Assembly (NCBI GenBank): GCA_003241685.1
Contig: QFPJ01000028.1
Location: 1-38,457, forward strand
Reading direction: 5' to 3'
DNA length: 38,457 nucleotides
Source: Sphingopyxis macrogoltabida
GTDB taxonomy: Bacteria > Pseudomonadota > Alphaproteobacteria > Sphingomonadales > Sphingomonadaceae
The translations under genes were made by a program, and so were the position numbers. Below, in pieces: positions 17,571 through 25,771 of the stretch; within the stretch, counting starts at the first letter, position 1; each line of letters opens with the position of its first letter. Under the pieces are notes generated by a model. That model was not told where the DNA came from, searched no databases, and saw only the letters and a program-made list of their open reading frames with translations.

Positions 17571-20548
17571 CCGGCAATGCCTATCGCGTGGACGGGGCGG
17601 GCGAAATCGACCGCAACCGGCCGCTGAAATTCACGTTCGACGGACGGTCCTATACGGGTTTCGCGGGCGACACGCTGGCGTCCGCCCTGCTGGCGAACGG
17701 TGTCCATCTGGTCGGCCGATCGTTCAAATATCATCGCCCGCGCGGGTTCCTGGGCAGCGGTGCCGATGAACCCAATGCTCTGGTCGAGATCGCGCGCGAC
17801 GACGCCCGACGCACCCCCAATCTTCCGGCCACGCAGGTCGAGCTTTATGACGGGCTTTGCGCGACGAGCCAGAACCGTCACCCGAGCCTGGAGCGCGACC
17901 GGATGGCGGTCAACGACCGGCTGTCGCGCTTTCTCCCGGCCGGTTTCTATTACAAGACCTTCATGTGGCCGCGAAGGGCCTGGCAAAAGATATACGAACC
18001 GCTGATCCGCAAGGCGGCGGGGCTTGGCGTGGCGCCCGACAGGCCCGATCCGGATCGATATGACCATCGCTACGCCCATTGCGACGTGCTCGTCGTCGGT
18101 TCTGGTCCCGCGGGCCTGGGCGCTGCGCTGGCCGCGGCCCAGTCCGGCGCGCGCGTCGTGCTGGCCGACGAACAGCCGGCGATGGGCGGGACGCTGCGCG
18201 CGGCGGCCGACGCGGTCATCGACGGGATACCGGCCCGGTCATGGCTCCAGAAGACGCTCTATGCGCTTGCGGCCATGCCCAATGTGCGCCTGCTCCCGCG
18301 CACGACGGTCTTCGGCTATTATCCGCACAATATGATCGGCCTTGCCGAGCGGCTGACCGATCACCTGTCCGCCCCGGCGCCGGGAACCCCACGCGAACGT
18401 CTGTGGCAGGTTCGGGCGCGCCGCGTGATCATCGCGGCGGGCGCGATCGAACGTCCGCTGGTTTTCCCCGGCAACGATCGGCCCGGCATCATGCTGGCCG
18501 AAGCCGCCCGCAGCTACCTCCAGCGGCACGGCGTGCTGGTCGGCCGGCGGATCGTCATGGTGGCGGCGCACGACAGCGCCTATCGCGCCGCCGCCGAACT
18601 GGCCGACGCTGGCGCGCATATCGCCGCGATCGTCGACTTGCGCGACGATATCGACCCGCCGGCCGGTCCGGACGGCGTGCGGTGCATCCGGCAGGCGAGC
18701 ATCGCCGGGACGTCGGGGCGGCTCCGCGTCCAGTCGCTGACCCTGCGCCACGCGGACGGCCGGACCGAAACGCTGCCATGCGATGCGGTGCTGATGGCGG
18801 GCGGCTTCACGCCCAGCGTCCACCTATTTTCCCAATCGCGCGGTACGCTGCGCTGGGACGAAGCGCTTCAAGCCTATATTCCCGAAGCCTCGCCGGAAAA
18901 TCTGGTATGTGCGGGCGCGGGGCGCGGCATTTTCGCGCTGCAAGAAGCCCTGGCCGACGGGATGGCGGCCGGCCGTGCGGCAGCCGCGCAAGACGACGAC
19001 AAGCGGCCCGAAGCGCCGCCGACACCGACCGTCGCGCTGACGCGGGCGATCGGCACGGGCGGGACGATCGGCGCGACGGCGGCCACCTTTGCCAAGGGCG
19101 CCGACAAGGCGTTCGTCGACTGGCAGAATGACGTGACGGCCAGGGACATCGCACTGGCGACCCGCGAAGGCTTTGTCTCGATCGAGCATGTCAAGCGCTA
19201 CACGACCACCGGCATGGCGACCGATCAGGGAAAATTGTCCAATCTGAACGCGCTCGGCATCGTGTCCGAGATAACCGGACGCCCGATCCCGGCGATCGGG
19301 CTGACCACCTTTCGCCCGCCCTATACCCCCGTCAGTTTCGGCATGTTGGCGGGACCCTCGCGCGGGGCGCTGTTCGATCCGGAACGCACCACCGCCATCC
19401 ATGAATGGGCAGCGGCGCAGGGGGCGGTGTTCGAGGATGTCGGCCAGTGGAAGCGCGCGCGCTATTTCCCGAAAGCCGGCGAGGATATGGAAGCCAGCGT
19501 GCTGCGCGAATGCGCCGCGGTGCGCGACGGCGTCGGCATCTTCGACGCATCGACATTGGGGAAGATCGAACTGGTCGGGCCCGATGCGGCCGAGTTCATG
19601 AACCGCTTCTACGTCAACGCCTGGACCAAGCTGGGCGTCGGGAAATGCCGCTATGGCGTGCTGCTGCGCGAGGATGGCTTTGTCCTCGACGATGGCGTCG
19701 TGGGGCGGCTGGCGCCCGATCGCTTTCACATCACGACAACGACCGGGGGCGCCGCGCGCGTCCTGTCGATGATGGAGGATTATCTTCAGACCGAATGGGG
19801 CGACCTGAATGTCTGGGCGACATCGACCACCGAACAATGGTCGGTGATCGCGGTGCAGGGACCGCGGGCCCGCGATGTGCTGGCCCCGCTGGTCGAAGGC
19901 ATCGACCTGGCGGCGGAGGCGCTGCCCCATATGAGCATCGCCGACGCCACCATCTGCGGTGTACCGATGCGGCTGATGCGGGTCAGTTTCACCGGCGAAC
20001 TGGGGTTCGAGGTGAATGTGCCGTCGGGCCACGGCCGCATGGTGTGGGAAGCGATCTGGGCGGCGGGACAGGCGCACGGCATGGTCGCCTATGGCACCGA
20101 AACCATGCACGTACTGCGCGCCGAAAAGGGCTTCATCATCGTCGGCCAGGAAACGGACGGCACGGCGACGCCCGACGATGTCGGGTTGAGCTGGGCGATC
20201 GGCAAGGCAAAGCCCGACTTCGTCGGCAAGCGGTCGCTGGCGCGGCCCGCGATGCAGGATGCCCAGCGCAAGCAGCTCGTCGGCCTGCTGACCGTGAATC
20301 CGGCGGTTTTGCTGGAAGAGGGAGCGCAGGTCGCCGAGCCGGGAACCTCCGGCCCGTCGCTGGGGCATGTCAGTTCCGCCTATCGCAGCGCCGCGCTGGG
20401 CCGATCGATCGCGCTGGCGATGGTATCCGGCGGCCGGGCCAGAATCGGTGGCCGGCTCATCGTACCGATGCCGGACGCGCCCGCCATTGCGGTCGACGTC
20501 GTCGACCCCGTCTTTGTCGATCCGACCGGGAGCCGCGTCAATGCCTGA
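17567..20548 (+). CDS. soxA: sarcosine oxidase subunit alpha
   Basis: The large subunit, 993 residues, the usual size. Domains in order: an N-terminal SoxA-type beta-grasp region (about 14-90, FTFDGRSYTGFAGDTLASAL then RSFKYHRPRG); a dinucleotide-binding oxidoreductase domain with VVGSGPAGLGAALAA and a second NAD-type region further on; and a C-terminal GcvT-like folate domain (from about 600) that would bind THF and transfer the methyl-derived carbon. The ATG at 17567 overlaps the soxD stop; longer frames upstream run through soxD and are not real. Confidence 0.96.
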   Translation: MTGNAYRVDGAGEIDRNRPLKFTFDGRSYTGFAGDTLASALLANGVHLVGRSFKYHRPRGFLGSGADEPNALVEIARDDARRTPNLPATQVELYDGLCATSQNRHPSLERDRMAVNDRLSRFLPAGFYYKTFMWPRRAWQKIYEPLIRKAAGLGVAPDRPDPDRYDHRYAHCDVLVVGSGPAGLGAALAAAQSGARVVLADEQPAMGGTLRAAADAVIDGIPARSWLQKTLYALAAMPNVRLLPRTTVFGYYPHNMIGLAERLTDHLSAPAPGTPRERLWQVRARRVIIAAGAIERPLVFPGNDRPGIMLAEAARSYLQRHGVLVGRRIVMVAAHDSAYRAAAELADAGAHIAAIVDLRDDIDPPAGPDGVRCIRQASIAGTSGRLRVQSLTLRHADGRTETLPCDAVLMAGGFTPSVHLFSQSRGTLRWDEALQAYIPEASPENLVCAGAGRGIFALQEALADGMAAGRAAAAQDDDKRPEAPPTPTVALTRAIGTGGTIGATAATFAKGADKAFVDWQNDVTARDIALATREGFVSIEHVKRYTTTGMATDQGKLSNLNALGIVSEITGRPIPAIGLTTFRPPYTPVSFGMLAGPSRGALFDPERTTAIHEWAAAQGAVFEDVGQWKRARYFPKAGEDMEASVLRECAAVRDGVGIFDASTLGKIELVGPDAAEFMNRFYVNAWTKLGVGKCRYGVLLREDGFVLDDGVVGRLAPDRFHITTTTGGAARVLSMMEDYLQTEWGDLNVWATSTTEQWSVIAVQGPRARDVLAPLVEGIDLAAEALPHMSIADATICGVPMRLMRVSFTGELGFEVNVPSGHGRMVWEAIWAAGQAHGMVAYGTETMHVLRAEKGFIIVGQETDGTATPDDVGLSWAIGKAKPDFVGKRSLARPAMQDAQRKQLVGLLTVNPAVLLEEGAQVAEPGTSGPSLGHVSSAYRSAALGRSIALAMVSGGRARIGGRLIVPMPDAPAIAVDVVDPVFVDPTGSRVNA

Positions 20549-21080
20549 AGCCGCCATCGCCCCATCGCTGGCGACGGGTGCCGTCGTTGCCACCCCGCTG
20601 CCCGCCGCCGGCCGCGCGATCCTGCGCTGCCGCCCCTCCGCCATCGCGCCCGTATCCGAAATTCTGGGCATGACGCTGCCGCAACAGGCGTGCCGGGCCG
20701 AAACCGGTCCCGCCGGTGACGCGCTGTGGCTCGGTCCCGACGAGTGGCTGTTGCGGCACAGTCCCGATCGGGACTGGTGCAGCGACCGGCAGGCGCAGCT
20801 GGCGGAGACGCCCTGCTCGCTGGTCGACGTCAGCCACCGACAGGTCGGATGGACGTTGACCGGGGACGATACCGAATATCTGCTGGCCAGCGGGTGCGCG
20901 CTCGACCTGGGGCTGGCGGCCTTCCCCGTCGGGATGTGCACGCGCACCATGTATCGCAAGGCCGAGATCATCCTGTGGCGCCGTGCTCCGGCATCCTTTC
21001 ACCTGGAGGTATGGCGGTCCTTCGCCGGCTATGTTGCCGCCCATCTGGAAGCGGCCGCTTCCGGACCCGCACCTGCATGA
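20541..21080 (+). CDS. soxG: sarcosine oxidase subunit gamma
   Basis: A 179-residue GcvT-related subunit of sarcosine oxidase. The segments LWLGPDEWLL and CSLVDVSHRQVGWTLTGDD are characteristic, followed by the ASGCALDLG and TMYRKAEIILWRR parts. The length is slightly below the usual 190-210. It overlaps soxA by 8 nt (ATGCCTGA) and overlaps sdaA as ATGA, consistent with strict co-translation. Confidence 0.94.
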   Translation: MPEAAIAPSLATGAVVATPLPAAGRAILRCRPSAIAPVSEILGMTLPQQACRAETGPAGDALWLGPDEWLLRHSPDRDWCSDRQAQLAETPCSLVDVSHRQVGWTLTGDDTEYLLASGCALDLGLAAFPVGMCTRTMYRKAEIILWRRAPASFHLEVWRSFAGYVAAHLEAAASGPAPA

Positions 21081-22435
21081 TCGGCGTCCGCGAGCTGTTC
21101 CGGATCGGAATCGGCCCGTCATCGTCGCATACCGTCGGACCCATGCTGGCAGCGCGAGCCTTTGCGGACGTCTTGGAGACGGTGGATTTTACGCGTGTCG
21201 CATGCACGCTGCTCGGCTCGCTGGCCTGGACCGGCGTCGGGCATGGCACCGACCGCGCCGTTCTGATGGGGCTTGCGGGGCACGATCCGGCCACCGTCGA
21301 TCCCGACGCCATCGACCGTTTGCTGGCGGATACGCGCACCAGCCGGCAACTGACGATCGCCGGGCGGACGATCGCGTTCGATTTTGACCAGGACATTCTG
21401 TTCGACCGCGACAGCGCCACGCCGGTGCATCCCAACACGCTGATCTTCACGGCTTGGGACAACGACGGCACCGAGATCATCGTCCAGCGCTGGTGCTCGA
21501 TCGGCGGCGGCTTCATCGCGCCGGAGGACCGCGTGGGCGACCCAGCATCGGATGACGACGCATCGCCGCTCTTTCCTTTCACCAACGCGGCCGAACTGCT
21601 CGTGACCGGCCGGCGCCACGGATTGTCGATCGCAGAGATCGTGCGCGCCAACGAAATGGCGCGGACCAGCCCGGTGGCGCTTGACGCGCATCTCGACCGC
21701 ATCATTACGGCGATGATGGACTGCATCGATCGCGGCATGGCGACCGAGGGCATATTGCCCGGCGGCCTCAGCGTCCCGCGCCGCGCCCACGCCTTGCAGC
21801 AGAAACTGGCGAGCGACCGCTTTCGCAATCGCCAGGCCCCGCACGCGATCATGGATCATGTCAGCCTGTTCGCCATCGCGGTGAATGAGGAAAATGCCGC
21901 GGGCGGGCGCATCGTCACCGCACCGACCAATGGGGCGGCGGGCGTCATCCCCGCCGTCCTGCGCTATTATCGCGAGTTCTGGCCAGGTGCCGATCGCGAC
22001 GGCGAGCATGCCTTCCTGCTGACCGCCAGCGCGATCGGTGCGCTCATCAAGCTCAACGCCTCGATCTCCGGCGCCGAAGTCGGTTGCCAGGGCGAGGTCG
22101 GGGCCGCGAGCGCGATGGCGGCCGCCGGCCTGGCAGCCGCACTCGGCGGCACCAACGCGCAGATCGAAAATGCGGCGGAAATCGCCATGGAACATCATCT
22201 TGGCATGACGTGCGATCCCATCGGCGGGCTGGTGCAGGTGCCCTGTATCGAACGCAACGCGTTCGGCGCGATCAAGGCGATCAACGCCGCGTCGCTGGCG
22301 CTGCGCGGCGACGGGCAGCACTTCGTTTCGCTCGATCAGGTGATCGCGACGATGCGGGAAACCGGCCGCGACATGCACGACAAATACAAGGAAACGTCAC
22401 GCGGAGGCTTGGCGGTGAGCATGCCGGAATGTTGA
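21077..22435 (+). CDS. sdaA: L-serine ammonia-lyase, iron-sulfur type
   Basis: Deaminates L-serine to pyruvate and ammonia using a [4Fe-4S] cluster. It has 452 residues, single-chain type: an N-terminal beta domain starts RELFRIGIGPSSSHTVGPM, and a C-terminal alpha domain has GGRIVTAPTNGAAGVIPAV, SGAEVGCQGEVG and MTCDPIGGLVQVPC. The cysteines in these last two segments are cluster-ligand candidates. The ATGA overlap with soxG makes it part of the sarcosine operon. Its presence closes the path from sarcosine to pyruvate. Many sox operons carry purU here instead. Confidence 0.95.
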   Translation: MIGVRELFRIGIGPSSSHTVGPMLAARAFADVLETVDFTRVACTLLGSLAWTGVGHGTDRAVLMGLAGHDPATVDPDAIDRLLADTRTSRQLTIAGRTIAFDFDQDILFDRDSATPVHPNTLIFTAWDNDGTEIIVQRWCSIGGGFIAPEDRVGDPASDDDASPLFPFTNAAELLVTGRRHGLSIAEIVRANEMARTSPVALDAHLDRIITAMMDCIDRGMATEGILPGGLSVPRRAHALQQKLASDRFRNRQAPHAIMDHVSLFAIAVNEENAAGGRIVTAPTNGAAGVIPAVLRYYREFWPGADRDGEHAFLLTASAIGALIKLNASISGAEVGCQGEVGAASAMAAAGLAAALGGTNAQIENAAEIAMEHHLGMTCDPIGGLVQVPCIERNAFGAIKAINAASLALRGDGQHFVSLDQVIATMRETGRDMHDKYKETSRGGLAVSMPEC

Positions 22436-22485
22436 TCCCGACGGGACCGGCGCAGGATATTTGACGACGGAAAGGATGAACGGGC

Positions 22486-23466
22486 ATGGCACGTATTGCA
22501 ATTGTTGGGGGCTATGGCCTCGTGGGAAAGCTGATCGCGCGCGAATTGCGCGACGCGATGGATGAGGTCGACCTTGTTCTGGTCGGTCGGGCACCGGACG
22601 ACCATGGGGCCGTGGCGGAGGCCGTCGGCGCATCGCTTGCCCGGTTCGACGTCGCCGATCCGGACGCCGACCGGTCGGTATTCGACGGGTGCGACGTGAT
22701 CATCGCCGCCGTTCAGGATCCGGGCGAGGTGCTGGTCGCTGCCGCCATCGACGCCGGAGCGGCATATCTGACGATCACCCGCGGTCCCGACCGGATTGCA
22801 CCGACGGTGTTCGCCGCCGTGCAGCGCCAGCCGTCCCGGCCGATCGTGCCCGCGGCGCACTGGATGGCCGGGGCCGTCACCTGGGCGGCTCTCGACGCCG
22901 CAAGGGGGTTTGAGCGTGTCGACGGCGTGTTGATGACGACGCTGTTCGACTATGCCGACCCGATCGGCCCGCTCACGGCCCAGCCGTCCGAGGACTTCGG
23001 CAAGGATATGGCCGTCATCCGCCGCGATGGCGCCTGGCGGCAGGTTGCCGCCGCCGAAACCGGTCGCATGGCGGAGCGGGCCGACGGCCCTGCTTACGGG
23101 GTTCAGGCGATGAGCGTTCTGGACGTCGTCAGCACCGGCACCGCAACGGGCGCCGCCGATGTGCGGTTCGAGATCGGAACCGGCGATTCGGCCGGAACGC
23201 TAGCCGGGCGCGAAGCCTCCGCCGACATCGACATCGTCCTGAGCGGCATTATCGACGGAAAGCCGGGCAAGCGTCAGATCAGCCTGCGGCATCCGCAGGG
23301 CCAGGCCCATCTGACCGCGCTGGGGGCGGCGCTGATCGCGCGCGGCCTGGCCGATTCCCCGGTGAACGGCGGCGGTATCGCGCTGCCCGAAACGGTCGTC
23401 GATCCCGCCAGCGCGATCGCCGCGTTGCAGGCGGCCGGGCTGACTGTCACGACGCGCGACATTTGA
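22486..23466 (+). CDS. saccharopine-dehydrogenase-like NAD(P)-binding protein
   Basis: A 326-residue soluble protein. The N-terminal Rossmann fold begins MARIAIVGGYGLVGKLIAREL, followed by a VDLVLVGR second strand and the DVIIAAVQDPG segment, as in saccharopine dehydrogenase-like reductases. The C-terminal half is less distinctive. The substrate cannot be read from the sequence. It lies 50 nt after sdaA in the same direction with AAGGA upstream and is closed by a hairpin, so it may be the last gene of the sarcosine operon. A direct role in that pathway is not evident. Confidence 0.75.
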   Translation: MARIAIVGGYGLVGKLIARELRDAMDEVDLVLVGRAPDDHGAVAEAVGASLARFDVADPDADRSVFDGCDVIIAAVQDPGEVLVAAAIDAGAAYLTITRGPDRIAPTVFAAVQRQPSRPIVPAAHWMAGAVTWAALDAARGFERVDGVLMTTLFDYADPIGPLTAQPSEDFGKDMAVIRRDGAWRQVAAAETGRMAERADGPAYGVQAMSVLDVVSTGTATGAADVRFEIGTGDSAGTLAGREASADIDIVLSGIIDGKPGKRQISLRHPQGQAHLTALGAALIARGLADSPVNGGGIALPETVVDPASAIAALQAAGLTVTTRDI

Positions 23467-23467
23467 C

Positions 23468-23495
23468 GAAAAGGGGGCGGTTTTACGCCGCCCCC
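23468..23495. terminator. terminator hairpin between converging genes
   Basis: Perfect 8-bp stem GGGGGCGG (23473-23480) with CCGCCCCC (23488-23495), loop TTTTACG. On the minus strand the stem is followed by CTTTTCG, and a T7 run lies further right at 23513-23519 for the plus strand. It sits between the convergent end of block A and the PQQ dehydrogenase, and could stop transcription from both sides. Confidence 0.75.
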
Positions 23496-23567
23496 TGACC
23501 CGGTTGACCAGATTTTTTTGAGGTGTCCGACACAGCCGGGGATGGCCCGGCGGTGTCGGCGTCCTTC

Positions 23568-25730
23568 CTATTGGGCCTTGGGCTTCGACCCGGCCGCCTG
23601 CCGCTGCTTGATTTCCTCGCGCGCGGCGTAGCGGATATACTGATAAATATCGTTCAGTTCCGCCGATGTGAAATCCAGCTTCGGCATGCCGCGCGAAATC
23701 AACGCACCGCCCGTGACGACCTGCTGCAATGTCACCGGGTCGAAAGCCGCGGAGGATTCGCGCAGATCGGGCGCCGCACCGCCGCCGATCACCTCGCCGC
23801 CGTGACAGGCGCTGCACGAGGTGTGATAGAGGCGCGCGCCATATTCGACCTTCACCGGATCGAGCTGAAGATCAGGCTTGTCGAGCGACGCCACCTTGAA
23901 ATCGGGCGCCGGCGTGTCGGGCAGCACCGCCTTGCCGTCGAGCGCGAAGGTCAGCAAGCGGCGCGGGTGCAGGCCATATTTCCACCCCTGTTGCAGCGAG
24001 GGATAGCCGCCTTCGCCCGGCGTGCCGCCCGGTCCGGTCAGGATGGAAACATATTGCTTGCCCTTGAAGCCGAAAGTGATGGGCGGCGCGACGATTCCGA
24101 CCTTGGTGTCGAAACTCCACAGGCGTTTGCCGGTGGCCGCGTCATAGGCGTAGAGATGCCCCTGCAAGGTCGCGTGGAATACCACACCGCCCGCCGTAAC
24201 GACCGTGCCCGTGGTCGATTGGGTCGGATAATCCACCCGCCAGCGAATATTCTTTTTGACCGGATCCCAGGCGATGAGCGAGCCCCGGTCGTCCATCGGG
24301 TCCTTCGGATCGATCGCCGTCATCATGCCGGCACCCTGATGATAGCGGATCTTGCCCGCCGCCGTCTTCAGCATCTCCAGCGCCTGCGGATCGGCCGCAT
24401 AAGTAATGCCCGCCTGGATATAGGGCATGTACACAAGGCCGGTTTGCGGACTGTATGACGACGGCTGCCAATTATGCGCGCCCAGCGGGCCGGGATAGAG
24501 CGTGATCGGCCCGTTTTCGAACCGGATTCCCGGCCGTTCGACGGGTTTGCCCGTTTTCAGGTCGATCCGCTCGGCCCAGTTCTGCTTGGCATAGGCATCG
24601 GCCGACAACAGCTTGCCCGTCTGCCGGTCGATCACATAGAAGAAACCGTTGCTGGGCGCCTGCATCAACACCTTGCGCGTCTGGTCCCCGACCTTCATGT
24701 CGGTCAGGATCATCTCGCTGGTCGCTTTCCAGTCCCAGCATTCGCGCGGATTATATTGATAATGCCATTTATATTCGCCCGTATCGGCGTCGAGCGCGAC
24801 GACCGAGGCGAGGAACAGATTGTCGTCGCCATCCTTTGACCGCATGTGACAGTTCCACGGACTGCCATTGCCGGTGCCGATATAGACCTGCTTGAGCTGC
24901 GGATCATAGGTGATGCCGCTGTAGGGGCTGCCACCGCCGCCGCCGCCCAGCGTCCACCAGTCGCCCGACCAGGTCGCGGCGGCGATCTTGTCCGCCGGGG
25001 TATCCTTGCCCTCGCCATCGGCCGCGCTGGCGGGCGTGACGAAGAACCGCCACAGCACCTTGCCCGTGCGCCCGTCCATCGCCGTCACGAAACCGCGCGC
25101 GCCATAGTCGCCGCCCGAACTGCCGATGATGACCTTGCCGTCCATGACGCGCGGCGCGCCCGTGCTGGTCGCCTTGGACCCGGGATAGGCGAATTTGGTG
25201 GTCCACAGCGGCTTGCCGGTGCGGGCGTCGAGCGCCACCATCACGCCGTCGCGCGACGCCGCATAGACTTTGCCGTCCCAATAGGCGGCGCCGCGATTGA
25301 CCCCGAACATGCGCGCGGCGTTTTCTGGCGCCGCCTCCATCGCGTTATGATTATAAACCCAATCCATCTTGCCGGTCACGGCATCGACGCCATAGACATT
25401 GCCATAGCCGCCGGTGAAGAAAAGCTTGCCGTTCACTGCCAGCGGCGTCGCCTCCAGCGATACTTCGTCGGGCAGGTCGAGCGACCAGGCCAGCCCCAGG
25501 CGATCGATGCTATCCTCGTCGATCTGCGTCATCGGGCTGAAGCGCTGTTCCGCCGCGTCGTGGCCGTGCATGGCCCAGTCGTCGTTCAGCGGCCCGCTGC
25601 TGCCGCTTTTGCATCCGGCCAGCGCCAGACTCGCGAACAGTACCAGCATGGCGGCGCCGCGAAAGCGGCTGCGCGACCGCCTGGATCGCGGGCTTGCCCC
25701 CGATTCCGCGATGGGATTGATAGGTGACAC
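23568..25730 (-). CDS. PQQ-dependent quinohemoprotein dehydrogenase, lipoprotein (downstream copy)
   Basis: A periplasmic alcohol-oxidising enzyme of the methanol/ethanol dehydrogenase type with its own cytochrome c, 720 residues. A lipoprotein signal ends in LALAGC (Cys40), an eight-bladed PQQ propeller occupies about 50-610, and a C-terminal cytochrome c has CSACH (639-643) and Met682 as likely axial ligand. The catalytic Asp is predicted at 333 (CWDW). Oddities: the vicinal Cys-Cys expected before VNRG is absent (RMFGVNRG), the usual metal-binding Glu is Asp208 (GGDYG), and Cys294 and Cys331 flank the active site. The residue two after the catalytic Asp is Lys, so the lanthanide-type Asp is missing. 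The start is the GTG at 25730, with AGGAGGT 5 nt upstream. It is co-transcribed with the paralogue 41 nt upstream. Confidence 0.92.
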   Translation of the reverse strand: MSPINPIAESGASPRSRRSRSRFRGAAMLVLFASLALAGCKSGSSGPLNDDWAMHGHDAAEQRFSPMTQIDEDSIDRLGLAWSLDLPDEVSLEATPLAVNGKLFFTGGYGNVYGVDAVTGKMDWVYNHNAMEAAPENAARMFGVNRGAAYWDGKVYAASRDGVMVALDARTGKPLWTTKFAYPGSKATSTGAPRVMDGKVIIGSSGGDYGARGFVTAMDGRTGKVLWRFFVTPASAADGEGKDTPADKIAAATWSGDWWTLGGGGGGSPYSGITYDPQLKQVYIGTGNGSPWNCHMRSKDGDDNLFLASVVALDADTGEYKWHYQYNPRECWDWKATSEMILTDMKVGDQTRKVLMQAPSNGFFYVIDRQTGKLLSADAYAKQNWAERIDLKTGKPVERPGIRFENGPITLYPGPLGAHNWQPSSYSPQTGLVYMPYIQAGITYAADPQALEMLKTAAGKIRYHQGAGMMTAIDPKDPMDDRGSLIAWDPVKKNIRWRVDYPTQSTTGTVVTAGGVVFHATLQGHLYAYDAATGKRLWSFDTKVGIVAPPITFGFKGKQYVSILTGPGGTPGEGGYPSLQQGWKYGLHPRRLLTFALDGKAVLPDTPAPDFKVASLDKPDLQLDPVKVEYGARLYHTSCSACHGGEVIGGGAAPDLRESSAAFDPVTLQQVVTGGALISRGMPKLDFTSAELNDIYQYIRYAAREEIKQRQAAGSKPKAQ

Positions 25731-25735
25731 GAGCG

Positions 25736-25742
25736 ACCTCCT
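25736..25742 (-). promoter_or_regulatory. ribosome binding site that sets a GTG start
   Basis: AGGAGGT on the minus strand, a near-ideal anti-16S match, ends 5 nt before the GTG at 25730. The in-frame ATG at 25757 has no comparable site, so the GTG is preferred. Confidence 0.8.
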
Positions 25743-25771
25743 GAATTCGATGGACATTGTTTCTATCGGCG

